NCBI RefSeq assembly: GCF_016907755.1
Contig: NZ_JAFBCN010000001.1
Span: 4,650,001-4,714,000, forward strand
Length of the DNA: 64,000 nt
Direction: 5' to 3'
Origin: Cellulosimicrobium cellulans
GTDB taxonomy: Bacteria; Actinomycetota; Actinomycetes; Actinomycetales; Cellulomonadaceae
A model generated the notes under the pieces. The model searched no databases. It saw only the letters and a program-made list of their open reading frames with translations, and had not been told where the DNA came from. Position 1 is the first letter of the stretch. The number at the start of each line of letters is the position of its first letter. Shown in pieces: positions 42,427-51,252 of the stretch. Position numbers and translations under genes: made by a program.

Positions 42427-43415
42427 GCGTAGTGGACCTTCCGCTGGACGAACCGCATCTGCACCGCGGTCACCGCGAGCAGCACGAGGAAGAGGACCGT
42501 GGCGACCGCCGACGCGTACCCGGCCCGGCCGTTGACGAAGCTCTCCTCGTAGATCGAGTACATGAGCGTCGTCGTCGAGCCGAGCGGGCCGCCCTGCGTC
42601 ATCGCCTTGATGATGTCGAACGACTGGAGCGACGCGAGGAGCATCGTCACGACGAGGAAGAACGTCGTCGGGGTGAGCAGCGGCAGCACGACCGAGCGCA
42701 GCGTCCGCGTCGGCGACGCGCCGTCGAGCGCGGCCGCGTCCTTCAGGTCCTGCGGGACGGACTGCAGCCCCGCCAGGTAGATGAGGGCGACGTACCCGAG
42801 GTTCTTCCACAGGTACACCACGACGATCATCACGAGCGGCCACGGGCGCTGCGTGTACCACTGCGGCGACGCGACGCCGACCCACCCGAGCAGCTCCTGG
42901 ACCAGCCCGTAGCGCGGGTCGAACATGAACAGCCACAGGATCCCGACCGCGAAGCCCGACAGCACGTACGGCGCGAACGCGACCGTCCGGGCGACGCCGC
43001 GGCCGCGGAGGCGGCGGTTCAGCAGCAGCGCCAGGCCCAGCCCGAGGACCATCGCGCCGCCGACCGTCGCGAGGGTGAAGACGAGCGTCGTCGTGACGAT
43101 GCGGCCTGTCGTCGGGGCGGTGAACCACTCGACGTAGTTGCCCAGCCCGACCGGCCGCGCGACCGGCGACCCGAGGTTCCACTGCAGCGTCGAGAGGTAG
43201 AGGCTCTGCAGCAGCGGCCGGTACACGAACACCAGCAGGAGCACGAGGTTCGGCCCGGCGAGCAGCAGCGCCCAGAGCAGGTTCCGCCGACGGCGGCGCG
43301 CGCCCAGGCGGCTGCGGTGCAACGCCTGGACCTCGCGGTCGGCGGGGTCGGACGGCGGGAGGCCGGGAGGTATGACGGAGGAACCCGGGGAGTCCGGGGT
43401 GAGGACGGTGGTCAC
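42423..43415 (-). CDS. carbohydrate/glycerol-phosphate ABC transporter permease (UgpA/MalF type)
   Basis: A 330-residue membrane permease, first gene of the importer operon. An N-terminal cytosolic Arg-rich stretch precedes segment 1 (LLWALLLAGPNLVLLLVFVY). The EAA coupling loop is LKDAAALDGASPTRTLRSVVLPLL, and the C-terminus carries FDIIKAMTQGGPLGSTTTLMYSIYE, a hallmark of UgpA/MalF-like permeases. GTG start. No ATP-binding subunit is encoded in the operon, so the pair presumably shares a UgpC/MsmX-type ATPase encoded elsewhere. Confidence 0.92.
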   Translation of the reverse strand: MTTVLTPDSPGSSVIPPGLPPSDPADREVQALHRSRLGARRRRRNLLWALLLAGPNLVLLLVFVYRPLLQSLYLSTLQWNLGSPVARPVGLGNYVEWFTAPTTGRIVTTTLVFTLATVGGAMVLGLGLALLLNRRLRGRGVARTVAFAPYVLSGFAVGILWLFMFDPRYGLVQELLGWVGVASPQWYTQRPWPLVMIVVVYLWKNLGYVALIYLAGLQSVPQDLKDAAALDGASPTRTLRSVVLPLLTPTTFFLVVTMLLASLQSFDIIKAMTQGGPLGSTTTLMYSIYEESFVNGRAGYASAVATVLFLVLLAVTAVQMRFVQRKVHYA

Positions 43416-43750
43416 AGCAAGGATCCGCTCGGACGAGGGACGTGGTCACGGCCGGCGCAGCACCCGTTCCACAGGTGGGCGGCCACGGCGAGCATAGGAA
43501 GCCGTCACGCCCGTTTGATCCTGGAATGTCCGAGTGCGGGAGGAGGCTTCGGGCAACGTTCACCGGCCCGTGCCCGGGGTGCCACCTGAGCCTGTGGAGC
43601 GGCAACGTCGTGGACACCTGCCGCGCCGTCGTCCACAGGGCGGGACGAGCGGTTCCGCCCCACGCCCAGTTTCGCTAGGTTGCTGGGCAGCCCGTGCGTC
43701 CCGTCGGTCGTGACGCGCGGTGTCGTTCGCATCGATCTGCAGGGGGTCTC
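43416..43750. promoter_or_regulatory. 335-bp divergent control region
   Basis: No credible gene is present. It separates the importer operon (minus) from the DUF6318-type lipoprotein gene (plus), so it should hold both promoters. A short lower-GC patch (around 43480-43535) has a TATGCT hexamer on the minus strand at about 43490-43495, a possible -10 for the importer. On the plus side the only firm signal is the AGGGGG ribosome-binding site before GTG 43751. Confidence 0.4.
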
Positions 43751-44374
43751 GTGCGTCGTTCTCGTGTGCTGTCCCGTGCCCGACGGCGGTCGCTCGCCGT
43801 GGGCGTCGTCGTCGCGGTCGGGTGGGTGGTCGCCGGGTGCACCGGGGGCGGCGGCCCCGGCCCCTCGCCGTCGGTCGACGAGCCGGTCGTGCCGTCGCCG
43901 TCAGAGTCGGAGCCGTCCGAGCCGTCGCCGACCGAGACCGGACCGGCGAAGCCGGAACGTCCCGCGGCGATGGACCGTGACGACGCGGAGGGTGCCGCAG
44001 CGGCGGCGGAGTACTTCCTGTCGTTGTACGGGTACGTCCTCGCGACGGGTGACACCGCCGAGTGGGACGCGATGACGTGGGTCGAGACGTGCGAGTTCTG
44101 CGCGAGCGTCAGAGCGGACGCTGTCGAGATCGCCGAGTCCGGTGACGCGTTCACCGGCTCGGAGATTCTCGTCTCGAACATCGAGGTGGCCGACCTTGAC
44201 ACTTTCACTGGTGCCTTTCCGGTCCTCGCGTCCTACGAGCAGGCTCCGTACGAACGAGTGGATGGGTCGGGCGCCGTCGTCGACCAGGGAGACGGCGGAC
44301 GCGGCGAGCTCCAGATCGATGTCATCCACACGGCAGACGACTGGGCGACCGTCGCGCTCACGCTCAAGGACTGA
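43751..44374 (+). CDS. DUF6318-type lipoprotein
   Basis: A 207-residue lipoprotein with an Arg-rich N-terminus, hydrophobic core and lipobox VVAGC (Cys30), then a Ser/Pro/Glu linker. The ~145-residue domain starts at MDRDDAEGAAAAAEYFLSLYGYVLATGDTAEWDAMT; the paired cysteines in TCEFCASV and the VLASYEQAPYERVDGSG stretch fit DUF6318, a domain of unknown function in actinobacterial lipoproteins. GTG 43751 is chosen for the AGGGGG site upstream. The following gene starts 3 bp after its stop, so the two form an operon. Confidence 0.82.
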   Translation: MRRSRVLSRARRRSLAVGVVVAVGWVVAGCTGGGGPGPSPSVDEPVVPSPSESEPSEPSPTETGPAKPERPAAMDRDDAEGAAAAAEYFLSLYGYVLATGDTAEWDAMTWVETCEFCASVRADAVEIAESGDAFTGSEILVSNIEVADLDTFTGAFPVLASYEQAPYERVDGSGAVVDQGDGGRGELQIDVIHTADDWATVALTLKD

Positions 44375-44377
44375 TGC

Positions 44378-45289
44378 GTGATGCGTCGCACGGCACTTCT
44401 CCTGGTCCTGACTTTCGCGCTCATGCCATCGGTACCCGTCGCCGCAGCCTCTCCGAGCCTCAAGAGTGGTTCGGTCGATCTCGACGGCCATGCTCAGGGC
44501 TCGTCCGTGGTCGGCGAGGCGCACAGAACACCGACGGGCGGCGCGGAGTACGCACCGGCGGCGGCGGCGGGTGGTGGTCCGGCGTCGGAGGCGTTCCGGC
44601 GGGGGCCGGCGTACCGGTGCTACGACGGTGACCACGCCACGACGCTGCCCGGGCTCGTGCCCGCGTGCCCGGACGGGCAGAGCCCGGCGGGGTTCGACCC
44701 CGGGTGCACCCCGGACCAGGTCGCGATGGAGCCGTTGTTCCGCCAGACCTGGACCACCACCGACGAGGGCACCCGCACCGCGGTCTCGGCCTGGGAGCTC
44801 GTCGCCGACGGGTCCTGCGTGGGCGCGGCCGACCTGGCCGGCGAGGCCGAGGCCGCGTTCCGCACCCTGACCATCGCGCCGTCCCCGGTGATCGTGCAGC
44901 CCCCGGACGGGTGGACCCTGGTCAACGTCCCCACCATCACCTACACCCAGCCCGGCGAGCAGGTCCTGGACACGACCCTGCTCGGCATCCCCGTGCAGAT
45001 CCGCGCCACGCCGCGGACGTACGCGTGGGACTACGGCGACGGCACCGCCCCGCTGTCCACGACCGACCCGGGAGCGCCCTACCCGCACCACACGGTCGCG
45101 CACACCTACGACCAACCGGCCGAGCAGGTCCAGATCACGCTCACCACGACCTGGTCCGGGCAGTTCCGCATCACCGGCACCACCACCTGGACCGACGTCA
45201 CCGGCACCGCGACCACCACCAGCACGGCCGACCCCCTGCGCGTCTACGAAGCCCGCTCCCGCCTCGTCACCGACAACCTCTCCGACTGA
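44378..45289 (+). CDS. secreted PKD-like domain protein
   Basis: A 303-residue exported protein: signal peptide (MMRRTALLLVLTFALMPSVPVAAA), then a Cys-containing region (YRCYDGDH, VPACPDGQ, DPGCTPDQ, GSCVGAAD; probably two disulfides). The C-terminal part has a PKD-like motif: TPRTYAWDYGDGTAPLSTTDPG and HTVAHTYDQPAEQVQITLTTTW. Such proteins are commonly found next to DUF6318 lipoproteins in actinomycetes; their function is not known. GTG at 44378 or ATG at 44381 are both possible starts. A repeat and a strong terminator follow. Confidence 0.82.
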   Translation: MMRRTALLLVLTFALMPSVPVAAASPSLKSGSVDLDGHAQGSSVVGEAHRTPTGGAEYAPAAAAGGGPASEAFRRGPAYRCYDGDHATTLPGLVPACPDGQSPAGFDPGCTPDQVAMEPLFRQTWTTTDEGTRTAVSAWELVADGSCVGAADLAGEAEAAFRTLTIAPSPVIVQPPDGWTLVNVPTITYTQPGEQVLDTTLLGIPVQIRATPRTYAWDYGDGTAPLSTTDPGAPYPHHTVAHTYDQPAEQVQITLTTTWSGQFRITGTTTWTDVTGTATTTSTADPLRVYEARSRLVTDNLSD

Positions 45290-45300
45290 GGGCACCGTCC

Positions 45301-45370
45301 GCGAGATCGACCCCAGCGTTCGAGATCGACCCTCGGGAGGTCGACTTCGCGACGTGCGGGTCGATCTCGC
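45301..45370. repeat. Palindromic intergenic repeat, cgagatcg family
   Basis: The outer arms GCGAGATCGACCC (45301-45313) and GGGTCGATCTCGC (45358-45370) are exact complements. A second CGAGATCGACCC copy lies at about 45321. It corresponds in arms and size to the element at 16571-16639. Confidence 0.75.
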
Positions 45371-45400
45371 GAGCAACCAGGCAATCTCGGGAGCACGACG

Positions 45401-45443
45401 ACGCCCGCGGTGCCGCTCATCGGCCGAGCGGCACCGCGGGCGT
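45401..45443. terminator. Strong bidirectional terminator hairpin
   Basis: A perfect 18-bp stem (45401-45418 with 45426-45443) and a 7-base loop between the converging PKD-like and GH43 genes. Confidence 0.8.
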
Positions 45444-45456
45444 GGCGGTGGGTGCG

Positions 45457-47637
45457 CTACGCGCAGGTGAGCGCGTCGTACGCGGCCGTCACCTCCGTCG
45501 TCGTCCCCGAGACGTCGGTGACGACGACGAGCGCCTCGCCCGCGTCGAGCGCGCCGCTGGCCTTGAACGACTGGTAGGCGTTCTTGCCCGGGTCGACCTG
45601 GGCGAAGGACCGCTCGCCGTGCGCCGTCCGCAGGGTGATCGCGACGGTCTCGTCGCCGTCGTTGGTCGCGCGAACGGCGAGGTACGGGGTGCCGCCCAGG
45701 CAGCGGGGCTGCGTGGTGACGGTGACCTGCGGGTCCACGGGCGGGGCCTCGGCCGGGAAGACGTCGAGCGCGTCGAGCTCGGTGTACCAGGTGAGCTTGG
45801 TCAGGGCGACGGTGTTCCAGCCCTGCTGCAGCTCGACCTCGTGGGTGACCGACTGCCAGTTACCCCACGTGGTGTGCGGGAACGTGACGACGCCCGCGTC
45901 GGTGCCGTCCACCGTGACGGCGCTCGACGAGGCGAGCGTGTAGCCGCCCCGCTCGGAGCCGTTCGCGAACCGGACTGCGAGCGTGTACGCCCCGGCCTCG
46001 TCGGCGTGGACCTGGAGCGCGACGGAGCTGTCGAGGAAGTCGAGCCCGCCGACCTTCCGCCCGCCCGACGCCCCCGACGCGCTCCCCACCGAGCCGCGCG
46101 TGATGACGCCGTCCTCGAACTCGTACCGCGTCGCGTCGGACGGGATGACCGGCGGGGCGGACGGGCGCGGGTCACGCGTCGCCGGGAAGACGTCGAACGC
46201 GTCGAGCTCGGTGAAGAACGTCGTCCGGGTCAGGGTGATCGTGTTGGTTCCCGCGACGAGGTCCACGAGGTGCTCGGACGTCTGCCAGTTGCCCCACGTG
46301 GTGTGCGGGAAGACGACGGTCTCCGCGACCGTGCCGTTGACGGCGAGCGTGCTCGTGGACGGCACGCGCGTCGAGCCGTCGAAGGAGCCGTTGGCGAACC
46401 GGATGCCCAGGAGGGCCGGGCCTGCCTCGTCGGCGTGCACCTCGACCGTCACGGACGAGTCCGCGAAGTCCAGGCCGCCGACCTTCGCCCCGCCCGACGC
46501 CCCGCCGTCGGCCACGACGCGCGCGTTCATGACCACGCCGTCCTCCGCCTGGTAGCGGTCGGACGCCTGCGGGACGAACGGGACGCCGTCGGCCGTCCAC
46601 TCGAGGTCCGCGACGTACATCGCGCGGTACGTGAACGCCTCGTTCCAGCCGTGGAAGACGAGCGCGTCCGAGCCGTCGGGCGCGGTGACGACGTCCTGCC
46701 CGCCCGGTCCGCGCACGTCGCCCTGGAACCGGTCGCTCGTGAGGAGCTCGGTCGTGGCCTTGGTCCATGGGCCGGCGAGGCTCGACGCCGTCGCGTACGA
46801 CGTGCGGTACGCGCCGCCGTAGAAGTCGTTCGCGGAGTAGAAGAGGTAGTACGTGCCGTCGCGCTCCAGGAGCGTTGGGCCCTCGACGACGCGGCCCTCG
46901 TAGGCCTTGTCCACGCGGATGAGCTCGACGGGCGGGCCCGTCAGCGTCGCGCCGTCGGGCGACAGCGGCTGGGCGAAGATGATCGCCGTCTTGCCCGTGC
47001 AGCAGTTCCCGTCGGCCTTCCACAGCAGGTAGAGCTGGTCGCCGTCGACGAACGTCGCCGCGTCGATCGCGCCGCCCAGGTCCTCCGTGCCGGCCTCGCC
47101 GTTGGGGCAGACGATCGGGTCGTCGCCGACGGGGACGAACGGACCGTCCGGGGTGTCGGACAGCGCGACGCCGAGGCACTGGCGCGGCGACGTCGCGTCG
47201 CGCGCCGTGTAGTACAGGGCGTAGCCGCCCTCGACCGCGGACACCTCCGGGGCCCACACGCAGCGGTCGGTCGCGCCTCCCGGAGAGAACGTGCACGACT
47301 CGCTGACCCACGCGCCGAGGTCGGGCGCGACGTCGGACGGCGCGCTCCACGTGACCAGGTCTGTCGACGTGCGGTGCTGCACGTTCTGACCCTGGTTGTT
47401 GGTCGCGTAGGCGTGGTAGACGCCGTCGACGAGCAGGATGTCGGGGTCGGCGAAGTTCGCGTCGACGACCGGGGAGATCGTCGGCTCGGCGGTGGCCGCC
47501 GCTGCCGCGGTGGGCACAGTCGCCGGGGCCGGCGCCGCCGTGGCGGCGGCCGCGCCCGAGACCGCCAGCCCGAGCGCGACCAGCGCACTCGTGACAGCGG
47601 TGGCACGCGAGCGCGCGCGGGACAAGGAGAGCTTCAT
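45457..47637 (-). CDS. secreted GH43-family glycoside hydrolase with two CBM6/35-like domains and C-terminal module
   Basis: A 726-residue exported enzyme. The signal peptide ends near ATAAPAP. The five-bladed GH43 core (residues ~55-350) has the catalytic base Asp in NFADPDILLVDGVYHAYAT, the pKa-modulating Asp in GGAIDAATFVDGDQLYLLWK and the acid Glu in VVEGPTLLERDGTYYLFYS. Two tandem carbohydrate-binding domains follow (YQAEDGVV... and YEFEDGVITRG..., each with GGxKVGGLDF and FPHTTWGNWQ). Residues 644-726 are the shared ~85-residue module (RCLGGTPYLAVRATN ... AYQSF ... LTCA). Likely substrate: arabinan or arabinoxylan. Confidence 0.92.
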   Translation of the reverse strand: MKLSLSRARSRATAVTSALVALGLAVSGAAAATAAPAPATVPTAAAAATAEPTISPVVDANFADPDILLVDGVYHAYATNNQGQNVQHRTSTDLVTWSAPSDVAPDLGAWVSESCTFSPGGATDRCVWAPEVSAVEGGYALYYTARDATSPRQCLGVALSDTPDGPFVPVGDDPIVCPNGEAGTEDLGGAIDAATFVDGDQLYLLWKADGNCCTGKTAIIFAQPLSPDGATLTGPPVELIRVDKAYEGRVVEGPTLLERDGTYYLFYSANDFYGGAYRTSYATASSLAGPWTKATTELLTSDRFQGDVRGPGGQDVVTAPDGSDALVFHGWNEAFTYRAMYVADLEWTADGVPFVPQASDRYQAEDGVVMNARVVADGGASGGAKVGGLDFADSSVTVEVHADEAGPALLGIRFANGSFDGSTRVPSTSTLAVNGTVAETVVFPHTTWGNWQTSEHLVDLVAGTNTITLTRTTFFTELDAFDVFPATRDPRPSAPPVIPSDATRYEFEDGVITRGSVGSASGASGGRKVGGLDFLDSSVALQVHADEAGAYTLAVRFANGSERGGYTLASSSAVTVDGTDAGVVTFPHTTWGNWQSVTHEVELQQGWNTVALTKLTWYTELDALDVFPAEAPPVDPQVTVTTQPRCLGGTPYLAVRATNDGDETVAITLRTAHGERSFAQVDPGKNAYQSFKASGALDAGEALVVVTDVSGTTTEVTAAYDALTCA

Positions 47638-47956
47638 GGGGTGTCCTCTCGACGGTGAGGGGGCAAGAACCCGGGACGGCGGCGACCTCGGGGTTCCCAG
47701 TCTCCCGGGCCGGTCCACACAAGTCAACAACTTCCCGCAATACTCAACATCTGGGTGCTGCAGCCGCGGGGGCGGCTCACCCCAGGTCGCGCGCGACCGT
47801 GGGTGACCCAGCACGCCGCCGCCCGCTCGTCCTTCCTCCCCGTTCAGGCCCGAGGGCAGGGCCGCCCTGCAGCCCGGTCGGGAGCGCCACGCGGAACGGC
47901 CTGTGACACTCCCGTGACCGGAGCCCTCCCCGACTCACCCGTACGGCATGCCGGTC
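47638..47956. promoter_or_regulatory. 319-bp upstream region of the GH43 gene
   Basis: No credible gene is present. The segment 47711-47750 is the only AT-richer patch. On the minus strand it contains two TTGA(G/C)T-like hexamers about 24 bases apart (GTTGAGT and GTTGACT), a candidate -35 element and/or operator for substrate-controlled expression of the GH43 gene. The rest is GC-rich without recognisable signals. Confidence 0.4.
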
Positions 47957-48787
47957 TCAGCCGAGCGAGACCTCGACCCCGCCCGAGAACATCGAGTCGT
48001 GCAGGGAGAGCGTCGCGGGGACGGCGTCGGCGGGGATGTCGAACACGACGACACCCTCGACGGCGTTGCCCGGGTTGATGTCGGTGAGGAAGCTGTTCGC
48101 GTCGCCGAGATAGATCGCGGCGGTGGTGTCGCTCTCGTGCGTACGGCCCTCGGTGTCGGTGAGCTGCTGGTTGCCGCCGGTGAACATCTGCGCCTCGTCG
48201 CCGATGTTCTTCACGGTCATCCGCACGAGCACGTACTGCCCCTGCGCCTCCTGGCTCAGGTACTGGTCACCGACGCTCGGCACGCCCGGCTCCACCGAGG
48301 TCACGGTGAACTCGAACTTGCCGTCCCGCACGGGGACCCCGATCCCTGCGGCCGCCGGGGCCTCGGGGGCGGGCTCCGCGGCCGGTTCCTCGGGGGCGGA
48401 CTCCGCCGGGTCCTCGGCCACCGCGTCGGGCACCGGCTCCTGCGCGGGCGCGTCTGCCACTGCGGCCGGCGGCGTCGGCTCGTCCTCACCCCCGCCGCCC
48501 AGCACCGAGCCGATGATCGCGAGCAGCACGACGACGCCCACCCCGGTGAGGATCTTGTGACGGGCGAACCACGACTTCCGGGGCGCCGGAGGCACGCCCG
48601 GCTGCGCGTTCGGCGCGGGGTACCCGGCAGTCGGGTAGACCTGCGGTGCCCCGTGCGCACCGTAGGGCGGCGGGCCGGGCTGCGCGGGCTGCCCGGCGTG
48701 ACCCGGGTGGCCCGGGTGGCCCTGCTGCGGCGGCCCGAACGACGACGGACCGCCGGGCTGCTGGGGGTGCGGCGTGGGTGCGGACAT
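47957..48787 (-). CDS. DUF4352 domain-containing membrane-anchored protein
   Basis: A 276-residue protein. The N-terminal ~70 residues are Pro/Gly/Gln-rich and cytosolic. One membrane segment follows (HKILTGVGVVVLLAIIGSVLGGG), then an acidic Ala/Pro/Glu linker. The C-terminal ~125-residue DUF4352 (MPT63-like immunoglobulin-type) domain has DGKFEFTVTSVEPGV, GQYVLVRMTVKNIGDEAQMFTGGNQQLTDTEG and GNAVEGVVVFDIPADAVP. ATG follows CAGGAGG. Divergent from the sensor kinase gene; whether it is sensed by or regulated by that system is unknown. Confidence 0.88.
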   Translation of the reverse strand: MSAPTPHPQQPGGPSSFGPPQQGHPGHPGHAGQPAQPGPPPYGAHGAPQVYPTAGYPAPNAQPGVPPAPRKSWFARHKILTGVGVVVLLAIIGSVLGGGGEDEPTPPAAVADAPAQEPVPDAVAEDPAESAPEEPAAEPAPEAPAAAGIGVPVRDGKFEFTVTSVEPGVPSVGDQYLSQEAQGQYVLVRMTVKNIGDEAQMFTGGNQQLTDTEGRTHESDTTAAIYLGDANSFLTDINPGNAVEGVVVFDIPADAVPATLSLHDSMFSGGVEVSLG

Positions 48788-48978
48788 GGTGGCCTCCTGG
48801 GTGCTCGGTCGGCGGCACCGGATCGGCCCCCGGCGCGCGGTCTGACGGGGTCGAGCGTGCCGGGGGCGCACGGGTCGGCGGACCCGCCGAACGGCTCGAC
48901 CCGGTCCACCGAACGGCGGACCCGGGGGCGCCCGTCCGGCGGACGCACGGCGTCGGCACCCGCCCGTATGCTCGCGCC

Positions 48979-50457
48979 ATGCACCCCCCGCAGCCGCCGT
49001 ACGGCCCGCCTCCCCCGGCGGGCCGGTACGGTGCTCCCGGCCTGCCGCCGGGTCGCCCGGTGCCGGGGCCGCACGGCGGGGCGGCCCCGGGGCGTCCGTG
49101 GGCGACGCCAGGCCCGCGATCCACGGCGCACGCCTACCCGCCGCCGTACCACCCCGGCCCGCACCCGAAGCCCGACCCTGGGCCCTCCCCGCTGTTCCGC
49201 GCCGGGTCCATCCTGGGCACCGTCGCCGCGGCGGCCGCGACCCTCGCCGTCGGGATCGTCAGCTCCACCTACGACAACCTCGGCATCGGGTCGGAGCCGG
49301 CGGGATGGCAGGTCGGCCTGACGTTGCTGTGGTGGCTGCTCGCGGCCGGGCTGGCGACGCTCGTCGTGTGGCGGGACCGGCACGCCGTCGTGGTGTGCGC
49401 GATCTCCGCGGCCGCGGGGATCCTCACTCCGGTGGGCGCCCTCGCGCCGCTCCTCGCCCTGCCGTTCGTCATCGCCCGTGACGGGCGCAGGAAGGTCGTC
49501 GCCGCCTGCACCGCGGCGACGACGCTCGCCGTCGGGGCGTCGTTCTGGCGGGACGCCGCGCGCGAGGGAGAGGCTGTGATCTTCTCGATCAGGAGCCCGG
49601 ACTCCCTCGAGATCTCCTACCTCCTGCCCGTCGGATACGTCGTCCTCGGAATGCTCTGCCTCGGCCTGTCGATCGGCGCAGGCCTTCTCCGTCTCGCGAT
49701 CGGGCGCGCCGACGCCGCCCAGGAGGTCGCCGCCGCCGAGAACCGGCGGGCGCAGGTCCTCAGCACGCAGGCGGCCGAGCTCCGGACCGAGCTGTCGCGC
49801 CAGGACGAGCGCGAGCTCATCGCCCGCGAGATGCACGACACCGTCGCGCACAACCTCTCCATGGTGTCCCTGCACGCGTCGGCGCTGGAGGTCTCGCAGG
49901 GCGACCCCGAGGTGGTCGACGCCGCCCGCAGCATGCGCTCCAACGCGCACCGCGCGCTCGACGAGATGCGCGCGCTCATCACCTCCCTGCGGTCCGGGGC
50001 CGAGCAGTACACCGGGTCCGCGCCCGCGCTCGGCGACCTCGCCGGCCTGCTCGACGAGGCACGCGCCGCCGGCGTCGACCTCGCCGCGACCGTGTTCGTG
50101 GCCGACGCCGACACCGCCCCGCCCGCACTCACGCGCGCCGTCTACCGGGTGGTGCAGGAGTCGCTGACGAACGTCATGAAGCACGCGCCCGGCGCACGCG
50201 CCGAGGTCGACGTCCGGGCCCGCCCCGGCGACGGCGTCGACGTCACGGTGCGCAACGCGCTCACCCGCGACCTCGCCACCGACACCGCTCCCCCGTTCGG
50301 TGCCACGCTCGGCCTGAGCGGGGTTCCCGGCAGCGGAGCCGGGATCATCGGGATGCGCGAACGGTGCGCGGCCGTCGGCGGCACGTTCGACGCCGGCGTC
50401 GACGACGGACGGTTCGTCGTGCGGGCCCACCTGCCCTGGGCGCGCCCGACGGCGTAG
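48979..50457 (+). CDS. sensor histidine kinase (NarL/LuxR-type partner)
   Basis: A 492-residue membrane kinase. A Pro/Gly-rich N-terminus of ~70 residues precedes about five membrane segments (residues ~75-245). Then come a HisKA_3 dimerisation helix with the phosphoacceptor in LIAREMHDTVAHNLSMVSLHAS (His near residue 287) and an HATPase domain with the N-box VVQESLTNVMKHAPGA and a G-box in GSGAGIIGMRERCAAVGGTF. The layout is that of DesK/LiaS-like kinases without a large sensor domain. It pairs with the response regulator 54 bp downstream. Confidence 0.92.
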   Translation: MHPPQPPYGPPPPAGRYGAPGLPPGRPVPGPHGGAAPGRPWATPGPRSTAHAYPPPYHPGPHPKPDPGPSPLFRAGSILGTVAAAAATLAVGIVSSTYDNLGIGSEPAGWQVGLTLLWWLLAAGLATLVVWRDRHAVVVCAISAAAGILTPVGALAPLLALPFVIARDGRRKVVAACTAATTLAVGASFWRDAAREGEAVIFSIRSPDSLEISYLLPVGYVVLGMLCLGLSIGAGLLRLAIGRADAAQEVAAAENRRAQVLSTQAAELRTELSRQDERELIAREMHDTVAHNLSMVSLHASALEVSQGDPEVVDAARSMRSNAHRALDEMRALITSLRSGAEQYTGSAPALGDLAGLLDEARAAGVDLAATVFVADADTAPPALTRAVYRVVQESLTNVMKHAPGARAEVDVRARPGDGVDVTVRNALTRDLATDTAPPFGATLGLSGVPGSGAGIIGMRERCAAVGGTFDAGVDDGRFVVRAHLPWARPTA

Positions 50458-50511
50458 CGTGTCCCGGTGCACCCCACGAGCCGCGTCGGTGGTCGCCGCT
50501 AGGCTCGCCGC

Positions 50512-51156
50512 GTGATCAGGGTGATGGTCGTCGACGACGACGCGATGGTCCGGCGACTGCTGCGGACCATCCTCCAGGCAGGCGGCGTCGACGTCGTCGC
50601 CGAGGCGACCGACGGCGACGAGGTCGTCACAGGCGTCCAGGCGCACCACCCGGACGTCGTGCTCATGGACCTGCGGATGCCGCGACTCGACGGGATCGAC
50701 GCGACCCGCGCCGTCACGACGCTCCCCGACCCACCCGGTGTCATCGCCATGACGTCGTTCGACACGGAGCAGGTCATCCTCGACGCCCTCCGTGCAGGCG
50801 CCTCCGGGTTTCTCGCCAAGGACGCCGAGCCGACCGAGATCGTCTCCGCCGTCCGCGACGTCGCCGCCGGAGCAGGTGCGCTCTCGCCACGCGCGGCCAA
50901 GACCCTCATCGCCCAGGTCGGCGCCGATCCCGGAGCAGCCACCCGACGCGAGGCCGCGGCGCGGCTCGCCTCCCTCACCGAGCGCGAGCTGGACGTCGCG
51001 CGTCTCCTCGTCGAGGGTTTGTCCAACGGCGAGATCGCGGGGCGCCTGTACCTCGGCGAGGCGACGGTCAAGACGCACCTCTCCAGCGCCTGCGCCAAGG
51101 CTCGCGTCGCGAACCGCACCCAGCTCGCGATCGTCGTCGCCCAGGCCGCCGGGTAG
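50512..51156 (+). CDS. response regulator, LuxR/NarL family
   Basis: A 214-residue regulator. The receiver domain has MVVDDDAMVRRLL (acidic pocket), the phosphoacceptor Asp53 in VVLMDLRMPRLDG, IAMTSFD (Thr/Ser) and FLAKDAEP (Lys). The C-terminal LuxR helix-turn-helix is LTERELDVARLLVEGLSNGEIAGRLYLGEATVKTHLSS. GTG start. It is activated by the kinase encoded just upstream. Its target genes cannot be named from sequence. Confidence 0.94.
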   Translation: MIRVMVVDDDAMVRRLLRTILQAGGVDVVAEATDGDEVVTGVQAHHPDVVLMDLRMPRLDGIDATRAVTTLPDPPGVIAMTSFDTEQVILDALRAGASGFLAKDAEPTEIVSAVRDVAAGAGALSPRAAKTLIAQVGADPGAATRREAAARLASLTERELDVARLLVEGLSNGEIAGRLYLGEATVKTHLSSACAKARVANRTQLAIVVAQAAG

Positions 51157-51252
51157 CGCGGTCCGCGGCGGCCCTCCCCCGCCCGGGGGACGTGCTCCTG
51201 GACCTGCTGCCAGTAGCGTCGCGACCGTGAACCTCTGTGACAAGGACAGCCG

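Noticed and set aside
43442-43678. Possible 78-residue gene in the divergent control region
   Set aside because: Mixed composition, no ribosome-binding site, and it spans the probable promoter area of the importer operon.
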